Assembly (NCBI GenBank): GCA_013368325.1
Contig: JAACJK010000163.1
Coordinates: 1,488,001-1,552,000 of the forward strand
Source of the DNA: Ephemerocybe angulata
Lineage: Eukaryota > Basidiomycota > Agaricomycetes > Agaricales > Psathyrellaceae
Direction: 5' to 3'
Length of the DNA stretch: 64,000 nt
The stretch's first letter is position 1, and the number at the start of each line of letters is the position of its first letter. Positions 21,482-33,587 of this stretch are shown one piece after another. The position numbers were made by a program, and so were the translations under genes. The notes below the pieces were generated by a model. The model had not been told where the DNA came from. It did not search any database and saw only the letters and a list, made by a program, of their open reading frames with translations.

Positions 21482-21741
21482 GCGGAACGTCTGATAAGTA
21501 TATTCTGATAAGGCAACAATAAGCCTTTCGAAAACCAGTGGGCATTTTTGGCTACCATCGAAGGTGCCAAGTACGTACTGTCCTTCAAATTGTCTCCCCC
21601 CTTTCTCCTAGTGCAGGGCTTTGATCTGGACGTCGCTACTTGAGACTTGTTTGGTGCAGCAGTATCGATGCCAGAGGTCGTATGCTCGCTTGAAGGCTCA
21701 GAATTACGGCGCCGATTGTTGCAAGTGAATATCGAATGCAA

Positions 21742-22852
21742 TCTGTCAAGCGATAACGCAGCCTCAGTGTGGGGTAGAAATCGAGGAGGAATGAGAAGTT
21801 GAATATACTAGGGTACGCGTGTTTTCACGCCGTCTTTGCAAGCGTGCATTGTGGGGAAAGCTCACCATTGGTGGCAGTCTCGGTAGGTATATGTGTACAC
21901 CACCCTTTTTGTTTTTGGATGATCACGCCATGAGGCATGGGGAGCGTGGAGGGAGCATGGTGGGAGTGTGAAGAGAGCGTGTGTGACTGAAGCGAGGGTA
22001 GAATGTGACAAGTAGACGCGCAGTGCGTTCCATCCGGTCTGGCACAAGTCTGGCATCAACTGTTTAAATTTGGGTGATTAAGCGCCCGCAATGTCGCAAA
22101 AGTGCCTGGGATTGCCATCACTGTTGATGCGGTAATGTCCCAGGTAATACCGGAACCACGTCGAGGCGGGACACAGGCTGGGATCGGACTCAGGCGTAGT
22201 TGTTTCGGTGATTTTATTCCAGCCAGGTGGTCAGGGTGCATTTGGCACTGTATACGTATTTGACTGCTTCTTTTGTTCGCCGTAGCGAGAAGATATGTCC
22301 ATTGTCGGGCATGCCTGAGTAAAAGATGTGGGTAGTTTGCCATTAATTAGACAACTAACCAGCCAATCCCATCCTTGCTGCACGTAGACCTTGATAAGCC
22401 GAACTTGGATAATGGGCGTAGACCGTTGGGATCAACGGTTACGCCCTCAGATTAAGTGCTGCGAGTCAGCGTTCCAACTCTCTAAAGTGTACGTGTTAGT
22501 AGGCGTATACAAGTCTCTGACTCCTTTTAATATCTATGAGACATACAATTAGAGCCTAAACTGCATAGCTTTATGAGTCAGCAAAGAGCGCCCGCTGACT
22601 GAGCAGCATCGAAGCGCCAGGCATCTCAATCGAAACCGCAGCTAAAAAAGGTCAAAAAGTTTCTCGGGGCCGGATACGTAACCGAAAGGCGTCTCTGTTC
22701 CAGGCAAAACTTGAGTTCGAGGAAGCTGGTCTTGAGAAAAATTGGAAATCACATCCTCGTAAGCGCCTTTCCTCAAATGGTTTAAATTCGATAGATAGAT
22801 GGCCTTCCTTTCCTCAAAAACAACGCGACACTTTCTATCTCTTCTCACAAAG
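21742..22852. other. intergenic region upstream of the old yellow enzyme gene
   Basis: No supported gene. A short GATTAAGCGCCCG sequence near 22,076 recurs near 61,828 and may be trace mobile DNA. The right part must hold the promoter of the gene starting at 22,853. Confidence 0.45.
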
Positions 22853-24289
22853 ATGTCTCCTCCTCACAAGCTATTCACCCCTATTCAGGTCGGCAATGTG
22901 CTACTCCAGCACAGAGTGGCGCTCGCTCCCTGCACTCGAATGAAGGCGACCAAAAGCGGTTTCCTCCCAGTGGTTCCTTTGGTGAAGGAGTACTTTTCGC
23001 AACGAGGAAGCGTCCCGGGAACCCTGCTCGTCACTGAAGCAACTTTCATTGCTCCTGAAGCGAGTGGATATCCCTACGTGCCAGGTATCTGGAATTCCGA
23101 CCATATCAAGGCCTGGAAAGAGGTGAGTTCTCGAAGCGCAGTGGTGGCTTGTGTACTTTGTGTGCACGCCCGCTGGATACATGGACGTTGTGCTAAACAT
23201 TTATCGATAGGTCACCGATGCAGTTCACAGCAATGGCTCGTTCATATTCCTACAGCTGTGGGCGATTGGCAGGGCTGCACAGCCGAAGTTCCTTGAAGCG
23301 CTTGGCATTCCTCACACAGCTGCCTCCCCAATCCGGCTTTCCACTAGGCCCGAGACCGACCCCGCACCTCGAGCCATGACCATAGAGGAGATTGGTAAAT
23401 TCCCCAGTCTCTATGCAGCTGCTGCAAAGAATGCCGTTGAGGCTGGGTTCGATGGTGTCGAGATCCACGGAGCCAATGGGTACTTGATTGATCAATTCCT
23501 ACAAGACGTGAGCAACACGAGAACCGACGGATATGGTGGTAGCATCGAGAATAGAAGCAGGTTTGGGCTGCAGGTTGTCGATGCAGTCGTGAAGGCCGTG
23601 GGTCCGGAGAGAACCGCCCTTCGTATCAGTCCTTGGAATCATTTCCAAGGTACGTCGTCGCATAATTGACTGTTTAATTTGGGAGTTTGATCGATTTTTT
23701 CTCAAATGTGCAGATATGAGAATGGACGATCCAAAGCCCCAATTCTCTCATTTCATTTCAAATGTGGTTGCATCCCACCCGAAGCTTGCCTACCTTCACG
23801 TCGTGGAACCTGGCTCGGGGCAATACAGAACTAACCCAAAGTTCCCAACTAGAGGGGACGAGGAGTCCAATGACTTCCTCAGAGAGATATGGGCGCCCCG
23901 CCCTTTCATGTCGTGCGGGGAACACACACGCGAGACAGCTCTCAGGTTTGCTGAGAAGGGGGATATAGTTGCGTTCGGCCAATTATTCATTTCCAACGTG
24001 AGTATCATGGCTCATCCTACAACCTAGACCAACTACTAATACCCACACTCCACGCATAGCCCGATTTGCCATATAGGCTTCAGCATGATATACCTGTGAC
24101 TCCTCCGAATCCGAAAACGTACTACACGCACTCTGATCTTGAAGGTACTGAGAAAGGATATATCGATTACCCATTCTCTGATGAATACTTGCTTGCGCGC
24201 ACCAATGTCAAGGTATGGGTTTTTATGACTCAAAATGTTCAATCATGACTTACCTTTAGTTGCAGAACTGGTTGCCTTCCAAGGTTTGA
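22853..24289 (+). CDS. NADH:flavin oxidoreductase of the old yellow enzyme family, 389 aa
   Basis: Exons: 22853-23122, 23211-23649, 23714-23997, 24060-24212, 24266-24289 (390 codons). The fold is a flavin-binding TIM barrel that reduces activated C=C bonds (enones) with NAD(P)H. Visible features are LFTPIQVGNVLLQHRVALAPCTRM near the N-terminus (the Thr of the APxTRM motif tunes FMN), LQLWAIGRAA, and the substrate-binding EIHGANGYLIDQF with the His-Asn pair and Tyr. GGSIENRSRF and the late FGQLFISNPDLP (phosphate-binding region) follow. Length fits the family. An in-frame ATG at 22,799 would add 18 residues; I prefer 22,853 because MSPPHKLFTPIQVG matches usual starts. The last exon codes only seven residues. 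Confidence 0.9.
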
Positions 24290-24992
24290 GGAAGTAATTG
24301 AGCTTATTTAAAGCCCTTCTTTGGCTCCACCTATACCGCTTTTTCGCCTTTAAAGATCTATAGATGATTTTTTAACCCATGTATTACTGACCTGTTCTTT
24401 ACACACCCGGGTCTTGCCGGCAATCCAAGCCTGGAATGAAAAATTTCAACCGGCCACTCCTCGGAGCGTCGTGTCGAGTAAAGGCCATGGTCTCTTACTT
24501 AATCACTTTATATGACCTTCAATTCTGTCACAAAGTCCATCTGGATGCGTGCAATCGTGCGGTGAGACTACATAGGTTGATAGGCGCCAGGCGCTTAAAA
24601 CAACGCGGAGATCGTTGGGCCGGTGCTCGCCCCAGCCCTCAGCACTGAGTCTATTTCAGACTTTATGCTGCCATAGTATACTCACATGTGACTACATCCC
24701 GAGTTTCCTTTCCCGGGCCATTCGTCGATACGAGTAGTGATACAGCGTCAATGAAGTGACGTCGAAGTCCATCATCGAGTTCCATCCGGGCGCCTAATGA
24801 TGCACTCTGCGTCATCCACAGCGAGCCACCTCAATTCATCTTGGCGGTAAAGGGTTGTGCAAGGAAAGTGAAATATATCATGGATAGTACATACATGTGC
24901 ATGAAGGAGAATGATTACAATTAGTAGATACAGAAAGATATAATGACTATCGTAATGGATGGGAAAGAAAAAGAGAGATAGACGCCCACTGA
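24290..24992. other. intergenic between convergent genes
   Basis: About 700 bp lies between the 3' ends of the oxidoreductase gene and the zinc-binding gene. Nothing coding is supported. Confidence 0.5.
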
Positions 24993-26549
24993 TCAAGTCA
25001 TCTCGATCTCGTTCATCACACTGGAATCCACGACCTCAACAAGGTTCTTCCTCGGCCGTCCCCTACCACGCTTCACAGGCGGCGTCGCGGTGTCCGTCTC
25101 GTTTCCGAGGTCTTTGACGCTGAGCCGGTTCTTGAGTTTCGACCCACCCGTCGTGCGCACGGGGGATGTTGACCTCGCGCGCGGGACCTCAGCGGCGCCA
25201 ATCCTCGACGCGGGCTTGCGCGACTGCGAGCGAGCCTTCGCGCTCGACTTGGGAGGACGCGAGCTGCGTCGGGGCGTCGCTGGCGGTGACTGGGGCTCGA
25301 CGTCCATATCGTCGTCGTCGTCGTGGACTTCTTCTGGAGAAATGGGCTTCCTCGCTGCGCGCCTCTTTCGCTTCGGTGGTTCGTCATCCTCCACAACCCT
25401 TCCCTTCCTCTTCGGCGGCTCGTCAGCATCGTCGTCGTTCACTTCCGCGGACGAGATGGGCTTCCTCGACGCCCTCCGCTTCTTCTTCGGCGCCTCCTCG
25501 TCCTCGACCTTCCTCGTCGCCCGCCTACTCGACGTCACACTCCTCGCATCCTCCTCCGACCTGAGCGTCACCGCGCGCTTCCGCTTCGCCCGCACCGGCC
25601 TCTCCTCATCGCTACTCTCGCTCTCCTCCCTCACCCTCGCCTTGAAACACCGCCTCGCCGCACAGCTCACAAGCTTATCGTCCTGCAGAGACGAGTCCGC
25701 ACGGAACCGCGCGCGTCTGGTGTCAATGGTGTGCATGCCCTCGTAGCACCAGCCGTCCGGCGGGCCCTGGTCGCCGTCGCCCTCGACGACGCCCCCGCAG
25801 CAGCCCCAGAGCGTCTGGTACGTCGCCGCGTCGGCGCTGCTCGCGGAGACGCCGACGCGCTCGACGAGGGCGCTGTCGTCGTCGTGCGGGACGCGGCAGC
25901 TGGTGTCGGTGTTTTCGAGGTCGAAGTAGGCTTTGTGGCAGCGCACGCAGTGGAGTTGAGGTGGGGGGACGAGCGTGCGGAAGAAGTCCGTCAATAAAGT
26001 TAGAGCTTCTGGGGTGAGCTTGTCGTCGTCGTGCGATAGGTCGTCGTCGTCGTCGTCGTCGTCCGGGGCGGGCGTCGACGTCGTCGACATGGACCGTCGT
26101 CGTCGATGGGCATTGCGTGAGAGAATGGCCGACGCCGTCGTGCCGGCCGTCGGCGGCTTCCGAGGCGTCGATTTGCGCGCCTTTGGGCTTGCCGAGGGCG
26201 GGGGAGGGAATTTGGCCGGATTCAGATGAGAAAGGCAGTAACTGTGCAAAGTTTGGGGCGGGACAGATGAGATTAGGGCAAAAAGGGCTCGGGGATCGGT
26301 GACGAGGTCACGGGGCGGGGGTGAAGGCGTCGGGGGCGGTGGGGTCGAGGTTTGGGTCACAAAGTCCGGCGTCGGTGTCGACGTCGAGGGTGCGGGGGTG
26401 TGCAGCTGTTTCTGCCCAATTCCCTTCGATTTTGGGAATGTAAACGCGGCATTGGCTGCATATTCAGGTTCAGAAGTCCTCGAGCCTTCTGTGGTCGAAC
26501 CAGCGACCGTTTCCGACGTATTCTTGCGCGAAAAGAAGCCGAAAACCAT
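24993..26549 (-). CDS. putative zinc-binding nuclear protein with AT-hook, 518 aa
   Basis: A single exon, unusual in this window. A proline-rich N-terminus and a DDDD run precede a Cys/His block: LHCVRCHKAYFDLENTDTSC, then H, then YQTLWGCCGG, GPPDGWCYEGMHT and a later VSCAARRC. The spacing suggests a zinc-binding domain; I recognise the block as common in basidiomycete hypothetical proteins but know no name. The C-terminal half is basic and low complexity, with two copies of PPKRKRRAARKPIS-like sequence and a final AT-hook KRGRGRPRKN. A nuclear, DNA-associated role is inferred. Partial copies of this gene occur at 31,395-32,640, 40,370-40,790 and 41,955-42,115. Confidence 0.75.
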   Translation of the reverse strand: MVFGFFSRKNTSETVAGSTTEGSRTSEPEYAANAAFTFPKSKGIGQKQLHTPAPSTSTPTPDFVTQTSTPPPPTPSPPPRDLVTDPRALFALISSVPPQTLHSYCLSHLNPAKFPPPPSASPKARKSTPRKPPTAGTTASAILSRNAHRRRRSMSTTSTPAPDDDDDDDDLSHDDDKLTPEALTLLTDFFRTLVPPPQLHCVRCHKAYFDLENTDTSCRVPHDDDSALVERVGVSASSADAATYQTLWGCCGGVVEGDGDQGPPDGWCYEGMHTIDTRRARFRADSSLQDDKLVSCAARRCFKARVREESESSDEERPVRAKRKRAVTLRSEEDARSVTSSRRATRKVEDEEAPKKKRRASRKPISSAEVNDDDADEPPKRKGRVVEDDEPPKRKRRAARKPISPEEVHDDDDDMDVEPQSPPATPRRSSRPPKSSAKARSQSRKPASRIGAAEVPRARSTSPVRTTGGSKLKNRLSVKDLGNETDTATPPVKRGRGRPRKNLVEVVDSSVMNEIEMT

Positions 26550-26967
26550 GTTAAAAGAAGCGAAATGAGGGTGAAATCGAGGAGGGAGATGCGGTTAATG
26601 ACCGCGCTAGATAAAGCTGCGTTATTTGTACACCGAAAGCTTCGAGCCTTGCGCCAAACACGCGATGGCGGTCACACACCGCGTGCAAAGCGTGACGGAA
26701 GCGTGACTAAGGTCACAAACGCGGCCCCGCGTCGTCGCCTCGAGGACAGGGGCTGATCTCGAGGAGCCTGCGGCGTTTCGTTTCATTTCGCTGCAGCGTG
26801 TTACGCGCGTGCATACCATCGTACTTACACTTAGTTACCGAAGTAGAAGACATAAGAGCAGGAGGAATGATATAATACATCTACGGATACATACAATAGG
26901 AAGTGCAATGAAACACGGAACCCGGGGAGGGAAAGCGAGAGCGAGCGAAGATCCTCGAGTCTCAACC
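26550..26967 (-). promoter_or_regulatory. promoter interval of the zinc-binding gene
   Basis: This interval lies between the stop of the MARVEL-like gene and the start of the zinc-binding gene on the same strand. It contains several GTGACC/GGTCAC-like and CGTCACGCTT palindromic elements near 26,670-26,715. No clear TATA box. Confidence 0.35.
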
Positions 26968-27749
26968 TTAGGCGTATACGGTTTGCCGCGGGTCCCACCT
27001 CCCGTGCAGAGGTTCGAGGAAGGCGTGGTTCGCAATCGTGAAGAGGAGGCATATGCCGAAGAGCGCGGTGAGGGCGAGCCAGCCGAGCCATGCGAAGGCG
27101 AGCAGGGCGGAAAGCACGCGGCACGCGTTGAAGTTTTGGCAGGAGGCGATGTCTGCGGCCCATATCGACTGGAGGTAAGGAGGGAAAGTACAGTCGAAAT
27201 TAGAGGTTGTGGAGAGGAGAAAGTCTGGAGACTCACTGTAGCGTAGGCCGTCCCGACCATCCAGAATATCCAGATGAACGCAAGCATAATCATCTCGTCC
27301 CGGAACTTGGATATGTACCGGTTTTCATAGCGTTTGTGTATCGAGAATATCCTGTATAAGTCAGTTAGAAAGTCCGTGTCCTAGAGATCCGGGTCTGGGT
27401 GCTCACATGAAGCCAGCCCATGGCATAGAGATGAGCGAGGTGAACAGGAGCTCTGCGACGACCGGGTCTACAGAATTAATAAGTAAACCTGTACTCGACT
27501 AAGACCTGCTTGGATTATAACTCACCGTAAAACTTCCTCCCACCATTCAGACTATCACCCTTGCTCAGAGTCAACGTATAATTCAGCCTAGCTGCAGTAA
27601 AGACGAAGAGGAGGAACGAGAACACGGCCTACACACCCCCGCAACAAACCCATCAGCTCCCTCAATTATCAAAGACGGAGACGGAAGAAAACACGCACGA
27701 AAGCACCGTAAAGCCCCATCCTCAAAAGCGGCAAGTCAAAACTAACCAT
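26968..27749 (-). CDS. MARVEL-like four-span membrane protein, 176 aa
   Basis: Exons: 27749-27699, 27628-27526, 27467-27407, 27351-27237, 27168-26968 (177 codons). The translated product has four hydrophobic segments: GLYGAFAVFSFLLFVFTAA, VVAELLFTSLISMPWAGFM, MIMLAFIWIFWMVGTAYAT, and LSALLAFAWLGWLALTALFG running on into LLFTIA. Loops are short and the tail is brief. Size and topology fit fungal MARVEL-domain proteins of the Nce102/plasma-membrane-microdomain type. The sixth-frame ORFs only show parts of it. Strong donors (GTGAGT/GTGCGT) support each junction. Confidence 0.75.
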
Positions 27750-29390
27750 CCTGTGTTCGTTTTGTAAAGGGGTATGAGAGTGTCGACGCGGGGTATCGAG
27801 GGGCGAGCGGGTCGGCGGTGGTTTTAGTATACTATCTGGGCGACGACGACGAGGAAGTCGAAGTAGACGTGGAAGGGAAGTGGAAGTGGGAGTGGAAAGA
27901 AGCTAGCTGTGTGGCACCGGAGAAACTACAACAGCTTCAATTGAGTCGGTTCCAAATAGACTGCAGGGAGGGGTCCGTGGAATTGGGGTACGCTTCTGTC
28001 GTCGAGGAGACCGTGATAATGGGAGTTCGAAGGGTGAAGGTCGAGCCGGGAGCCGTGTAGTGGTGCGGCTGTGGGAGGCTTTAGGAGCGGTGTCTTGGAA
28101 GGAGAGATATCGGGTCAACGATTCAGACGAGGAACTGGACGACGTCGAGATGGCTGGTCGAATGGAATGAGCGTGTGGGATGGTGCCTGCGGGTTTATGA
28201 AGAAGTCGCTATGTAGCTGCTTGGTTCTGCGTGCGTGCGTAGTAGTTGTATTAAGCTACTTGGGCTGTGAGGCACGGGGTCGGGTCGGAGAGGCGAACTT
28301 GCGTGAGCGTAAGCGAGAACTCGAAAACTCGTACTCGAGGCCGAGTTCAATGAAAGAGCGTCAAGGTATACAGAGGCTGAACGAGCGACTGAATGAATGA
28401 ATGAAAGAGTGGAGTTTTGGCGAAAAGCGTAAGCCAAATGGTCGTGGTCGTGGTGCAAGGTCAAGAAAGCCTGCTATAGGATCCGGTCCTGCTGGCTGCG
28501 ATATTTAATCTTCTGTGCGCGCTGTCTGGCTGTCACGAGTCACCGTGCGCTGTGTGCGCCGAGTGGAGTCGACTGTCGAAGAATGTGCAATCCTGATGGT
28601 TGTGCGACCAACCGGATGTTTTTGCGCGTTCCGTGGGCGGGTGACGACCGCTATCACCAGGATAAGTAGGATAGGAGGGGAGTTGAGCTGAGGAGGCGAA
28701 CGAGTTAATGAAAGAAAGAAAGAAGGAAGAGAAACAGCTGCGTCGAGCAGGCTGGTTGGTGGTCAAGAGGAAGTGACGAAAGAAAGGAAGGAAAAGGAAA
28801 GAGGCCGGAGGCTGGGCACGCCCGGTGATGATGATGGCTAGCCGCGAGAGTGCTTGTTTAAACTTTAGACCCTGATTTTGTTGTACTCTTGTATCAATCG
28901 AACTCCGCGACGCACACACGCACACAGACTAGAGATGGGCGATCCAGAAGTGCCCAGATGTCGCAGACTATCTGTTGAGGCGGCACAGCAGGATGGAGAA
29001 GGATGGGTGGATGGGAGGAAGGCGGGTCGGAATGATGATCAGTTCGAGGACTGGCAGTGTTGTTGTTGGGGAGAGTATGTGGTATGGTCACCACGCTTCA
29101 AGAGTAGTATGATCGTCGCCGACTACAAGTGTTATCCGGGCTTGATCTTGAGCTTGAGCAACGGTGACCGGGTCCTCACAGGCTCACCTATTAATACTCT
29201 AATGATGATAAAAGGACAAGGTTGCGACGATGCGTTATAATTGTGACCGCGACTGAGGTTGGGTACGACGCAGGTCGTTATTATCCTTGTCGTCGCCGTC
29301 GATAATAAGAGGTTTTTGTTGTGACGAGAACTGCACCGAGGTAAATGAGGGGTGATATGAGCAGCCTGCTCTGCATTCTCCGCAGAATGT
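27750..29390. other. long intergenic region, no gene supported
   Basis: About 1.6 kb upstream of the MARVEL-like gene. It includes purine-rich tracts (27,830-27,900; 28,710-28,810) and a TGAATGAATGAATGAAAGAG repeat near 28,391. Open frames on either strand are low complexity. It probably holds the promoter and 5' leader of the membrane protein gene. Confidence 0.45.
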
Positions 29391-29394
29391 TCGC

Positions 29395-31394
29395 TGCGGA
29401 CATGCATCGGAGGGATGGCGTAGGATGGCGTCCTCGACATCAGACTTCTACAGAAATTCGAATGGAAGGTGAGCGGCGATCTCATGCACGTCTCGTCATA
29501 CTTAAGTACCTCTTATCTATAAGTACCTCTTCACACGCAGCTGGAGCCACCGTATTATGAGGCCAGGCGTTTGGATTGTCCCATCGCCGACATCGCGCGG
29601 CAATGCCATTTTCCAGATCGTTAGCGTGAACCTCTGTCTCACAACACCATAGTATGAGAGTATCCGGGTGCTTTTGCGATAGTAACTAGGCTTTAGTGCG
29701 CGATCATGTTGAGAAGATGGCCATGGGACTCGGAGAGGATTCAGGAAGAGATGGGAAAACGAAGAAAACAGGGGTAAATCCTAAATGGAGACCTTCCCAT
29801 TCCAAGCCCGCTGGAAGGTTTAGCCAAGCAAGCTCAAACACGGAATTCAACTGTGACGGTCAAGGTCACATCAAGTCCGTGCGCAGGTCCACACTGGTCC
29901 AAGCTCACCTCGTATATACGTAGCGTACCCTTGTTGTTGGCTTCCTCGTCGAATCAACACATTCTTTTCCCGTTCTCCGTCGTTCTGAGGCTGTCGGCGT
30001 GTCCTTGCCCATGACATTGACGATTTGGTCGGTTGCCACGGTACGTTTTGGCAGTTAGAACCTGACCACTCTGAATAAGCGCCCAACCTGCATCAGCCTT
30101 CGCGAAGAGACCCCAAAAATCGCGCTATACTTCAAGGGGGAGATGGGCACCAATTCCCGAAGCCCCCGGACTGCGCGCTGGCGCCGCCCACCAGCATAAG
30201 CATTGAAGAAACTCAATTTGAAGTTCAGATGCAACGGATGCAGACCTCGCGCGCCTTCTCAGCACGTTCAACAAAGAATCCAACCATCTATCAATCTGCC
30301 AGTTGTCTTCTGACGATAAGACGGCCGAGGGCCCCCTTTAAGGCGGAGTGAGGATTCATTTTAACATTGCTATTCTATTCTTGCTCCTGACCTTCCATTT
30401 GTATGTGTGTGGGCCAGCAAGGCTTCTTTTCATAAACACTGAAGTCTACCACCACACATATCGACGTTTGTTTCTCCTTATCCACCTACTGCTATGTTGG
30501 AAGCACTGCGAGGGCTCGCTACCCCGGCGCTGTTGGCCGCAGCGACTGTATACTTCCTTGCGTGGAGGTTTGGAGAGTCGAGGAGGGTGAGTTCTCATTC
30601 GTTGTCGTTTAGCGCCCGTGATTGACGACGCCACTCGGTAGCTCGCGCACATCTATTCGCTGGGCTTCAGCGACCCCGTCCTCTCGTATTGGTCTGCGTT
30701 CTTGATGCAGATCGACTTGAAACGGTACATCCAGAAGCAATGGGAGAGAGTAAGGGCGCCAGCTCTGCAAATGGTTGTGAAGTGGCTGATGCTTGCTCGC
30801 TAGGTTCCTCCAGGTACAAAGTGGGTGAAGTCGGAACGGAGGAGTTCCAGGCCCTCACCCGGGCATCCGACGATATCGTTTCTTCTACCGAGGCCGTCAA
30901 CGAGGTGCGTTTCCATTCGCTGAAGAAGCTGTAACATCCTAACTCGCATTGTGCAGTACCTTCACGCGCGCCATACTCTGAGGAACGACATAATTGGAGA
31001 CGGCATCCAGGTTCCCCTCATCAACACCGAGTTGACGCGCTCCCTCGGCGAGCTCGTGCCAGAGGTCAACGAAGAAGCTTTGGCTGCGCTCGACGAGATG
31101 TTTCCGCTCGAGGGCAACGGTGAGTCATATCATGCCCTCCTCTTAAGGACCGCCGACTCAAGCTCCATGATGCAGAATGGAAGTCGTTCCTGGTGTCGCC
31201 GGCGCTGTTGCAGATCTTTGCCAAGGTCGCGAACCGTGTTCTCGTGGGACTCCCTCTCTGTACGTGACCCCAGACTCTCTTTTATGAAGCGACTGACGGG
31301 CGACGCAGGCCGCGACGCGTCGTATATCAAGACGAATGTCGACTTTGCTGTGAACGTGATCGTCATGTCGTTCGTTCTTTGCGCCACCCCGCCC
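29395..31394 (+). repeat. segmental duplication, copy A (of 33,588-35,520)
   Basis: From about 29,405 the sequence follows 33,588 onward: GCGTCCTCGACATCAGACTT, the GAGCGGCGATCTCATGC block and the upstream region of the P450. It continues through the first six P450 exons. Similarity stops at about 31,394, where the copy joins an inverted fragment of the zinc-binding gene. Copy A carries a 34 bp deletion relative to copy B. Confidence 0.8.
30494..31394 (+). pseudogene. truncated, frameshifted P450 copy
   Basis: The first six exons match the complete P450 at 34,574 almost base for base. At 30,830/30,831 a 34 bp segment of exon 3, present in copy B between GTGAAG and TCGGAAC, is missing, which shifts the frame. 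The copy ends inside exon 6 at about 31,394. The I-helix, ExxR and heme-binding cysteine regions are absent. It cannot encode a working P450. Confidence 0.85.
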
Positions 31395-32640
31395 CCAACG
31401 GCATCCGCAATCCTCTCACGCAGCTCCCACCGACGACGAAGGTCCGCGTCGACGGCGTCGATGCCGCCCCCGACGACGACGACGAAGCCCAGAACGACGA
31501 CAAGCTCACCCCAGAGGCTCTAACTTTATTGACGGAGTTCTTCCGCACGCTCGTCCCCCCACCCCAGCTGCACTGCGTGCGCTGCCACAAGAGCTACTTC
31601 GACCTCGAAAACACCGACACGAGCTGCCGCGTCCCGCACGACGACGACAGCACCCTCGTCGAGCGCGTCGGCGTCTCCAGCAGCGCCGAGTCCGCGACGT
31701 ACCAGACGCTCTGGGGCTGCTGCGGGGGCGTCGTCGGGGCGACGCCGACCAGGGCCCGCCGGACGGCTGGTGCTACGAGGGCATGCACACCATTGATACC
31801 CGACGCGCGCGGTTCCGCGCGGACTCGAGGCTGCAGGACGATAAGCTTGTGAGCTGTGCGGCGAGGCGGTGTTTCAAGGCGAGGAGGGAGGAGAGTGAGA
31901 GTAGTGATGAGGAAAGGCCGGTAAGGGCGAAGCGGAAGCGCGCGGTGACGCTCAGGTCGGAGGAGGATGCGAGGAGTGTGACGTCGAGTCGGCGGGGGGC
32001 GAGGAAGGGAGAGGATGAGGAGGCGCCGAAGAAGAAGCGGAGGGCGTCGAGGAAGCCAGCGGAGGTGGACGACGACGAGCAGGAGGTCCCCAAGAGGAAG
32101 GGAAGGACTGCGGAAGACGATGAGCCGCCAAAGCGAAAGCGGCGCGCAGCGAGGAAACCCATTTCACCAGAAGAAGTCCACGACGACGACGACGATATGG
32201 ACGTCGAGCCCCAGTCCCCGCCAGCCACGCCCCGACGCAGCTCGCGTCCTCCCAAGTCGAGTGCGAAGGCTCGCTCGCAGTCGCGCAAGCCCGTGTCGAA
32301 GCTCGGAAACGAGATTCCACGCGCGAGGTCGCAGTCGCCTGTGCGCTCCAAACTCAAGAACCGGCTCAGCGTGAGGGACTTGGGCAACGAGACGGACACC
32401 GCGACGCCGCCTGTGAAGCGCGGTCGTGGACGGCCGAGGAAGAACCTCGTAGAGGTTGTTGACTCGAGTGTCATGAACGAGATCGAGATGACTTGATCCG
32501 TTTCTTCTTTGCCGCCCTTGAGCATCTATGTCTATCCATTACGATAATCATGCCACATTCCTTATATCTGTCTGTATCTACTAATTGTAATCATTCTCCT
32601 TCATGTATGTACTATTCATTGACTACTATATCCTGATCGA
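31395..32640 (+). pseudogene. inverted partial copy of the zinc-binding gene fused to the P450 copy
   Basis: The segment matches the reverse strand of about 24,860-26,170, covering TASAILSRSSHRRRR through the AT-hook and stop (32,496) and about 140 bp of 3' flank. A 1 bp loss near 31,740 (GTCGTCGGGGCGAC against GTCGTCGAGGGCGAC) breaks the frame inside the Cys/His block. The frame from 31,783 to 32,496 is again open. Several codon-length indels separate it from the parent. It sits directly after P450 exon 6 sequence and may be transcribed from the P450 promoter. Confidence 0.8.
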
Positions 32641-32843
32641 CTTGGACCAGCTTTGGCAGCCCCAGACTCACAGTATGCTCCAGCCGACTGCCGACGCGCT
32701 GCAAGAGAGAGTCAAGTCGCTCCCGTGGTCGCGGTACTGGGGTACAGGAAGCTTATAAGTTCTTAAGCCAGCCGAATTGAATTAAACTTCGTATACTATC
32801 ATCAGGCGCCCACACCAGGATATCGATCTTAGCTCGCCCTCTA

Positions 32844-33392
32844 CTATTCCACCCAAAATGTGATGGGTTCCCTCAGCTGAAGAACGGCAGTTTTAAACAA
32901 CTCCTTATCGTTCAGCACCTTCGCTTTGTACTTTCCCCCCACCTCTCCGACCATCAGCGTAATCCGTTCTGGCAAAACGAGGGTTTTGAGCACCTTCACC
33001 CGGTATCTGATATTCGCCATGATTACGCCGCCAGTGTCCCCGGGCTGGACTTCCACTTCGTCCTCGATTTTCTCTTCCGACACGCGTCCGGAGGCGATGG
33101 CGAATTTGACCTTGCGGGCTACTTGCCAGTGCTCTGGTCCTGGCGGTAATGGCGTTTGTTTCCAGTTTTTTTCTGTCACCCAAAACTTGATGTCGCCGCT
33201 CAGGCGAACGGCAGTTGTCAACAACACATCGTCTCCCAGCACCTTTGCGTCCTCCTTCTTCTTTCCGACCCGCAGCTCAATCTGGTCTATCAACTCGGGG
33301 TAGTATCCGATTTTCCTCACCCGCTGTCTGATACTCTCCTTGATTGTGCGGCCAGTGGCCCCCTCGTAGACGTCCACTTCTTTCACGATCAA
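32844..33392 (-). pseudogene. fragment of a small secreted protein family gene, two domain copies
   Basis: An open frame of 182 codons without an ATG start. Two successive domains each follow the pattern of charged N-terminal strand, KEsI-like helix, then ELRVG or LMVG, then KVLGDD/KVLNDKELF and a final IKFWV/ITFWV. These match the C-terminal part of the secreted proteins at 38,701 and 41,093. The 3' flank shares GTTCTTAAGCCAGCCGAATT with the flank at 38,560. No signal-peptide exon is seen upstream. Confidence 0.6.
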
Positions 33393-33587
33393 ATCTCCCC
33401 AGTCTCATTCGACCTGCCATAAGTTCTATAGTATATACGGACTAGTGGTACTTTCCACTCCTGCGCTTCGCGATGGCTGCCCGCAGTGCACCATGAGGAA
33501 GCTAAACTGCCCATACCGCAAAGCGACAACAACATCTCGACTTCTACCCATCTTTGACCTTGGAAGTGGAACAGCAGGCAATCTTCA

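Noticed and set aside
25090..25997. Long antisense ORFs over the zinc-binding gene
   Set aside because: They mirror a GC-rich, acidic/basic low-complexity gene on the other strand. The sense frame has domain-like Cys/His spacing and paralogous copies.
27818..28060. ORF in the upstream region of the MARVEL-like gene
   Set aside because: Acidic low-complexity start in a purine-rich promoter tract, no splice pattern, no recognisable content.
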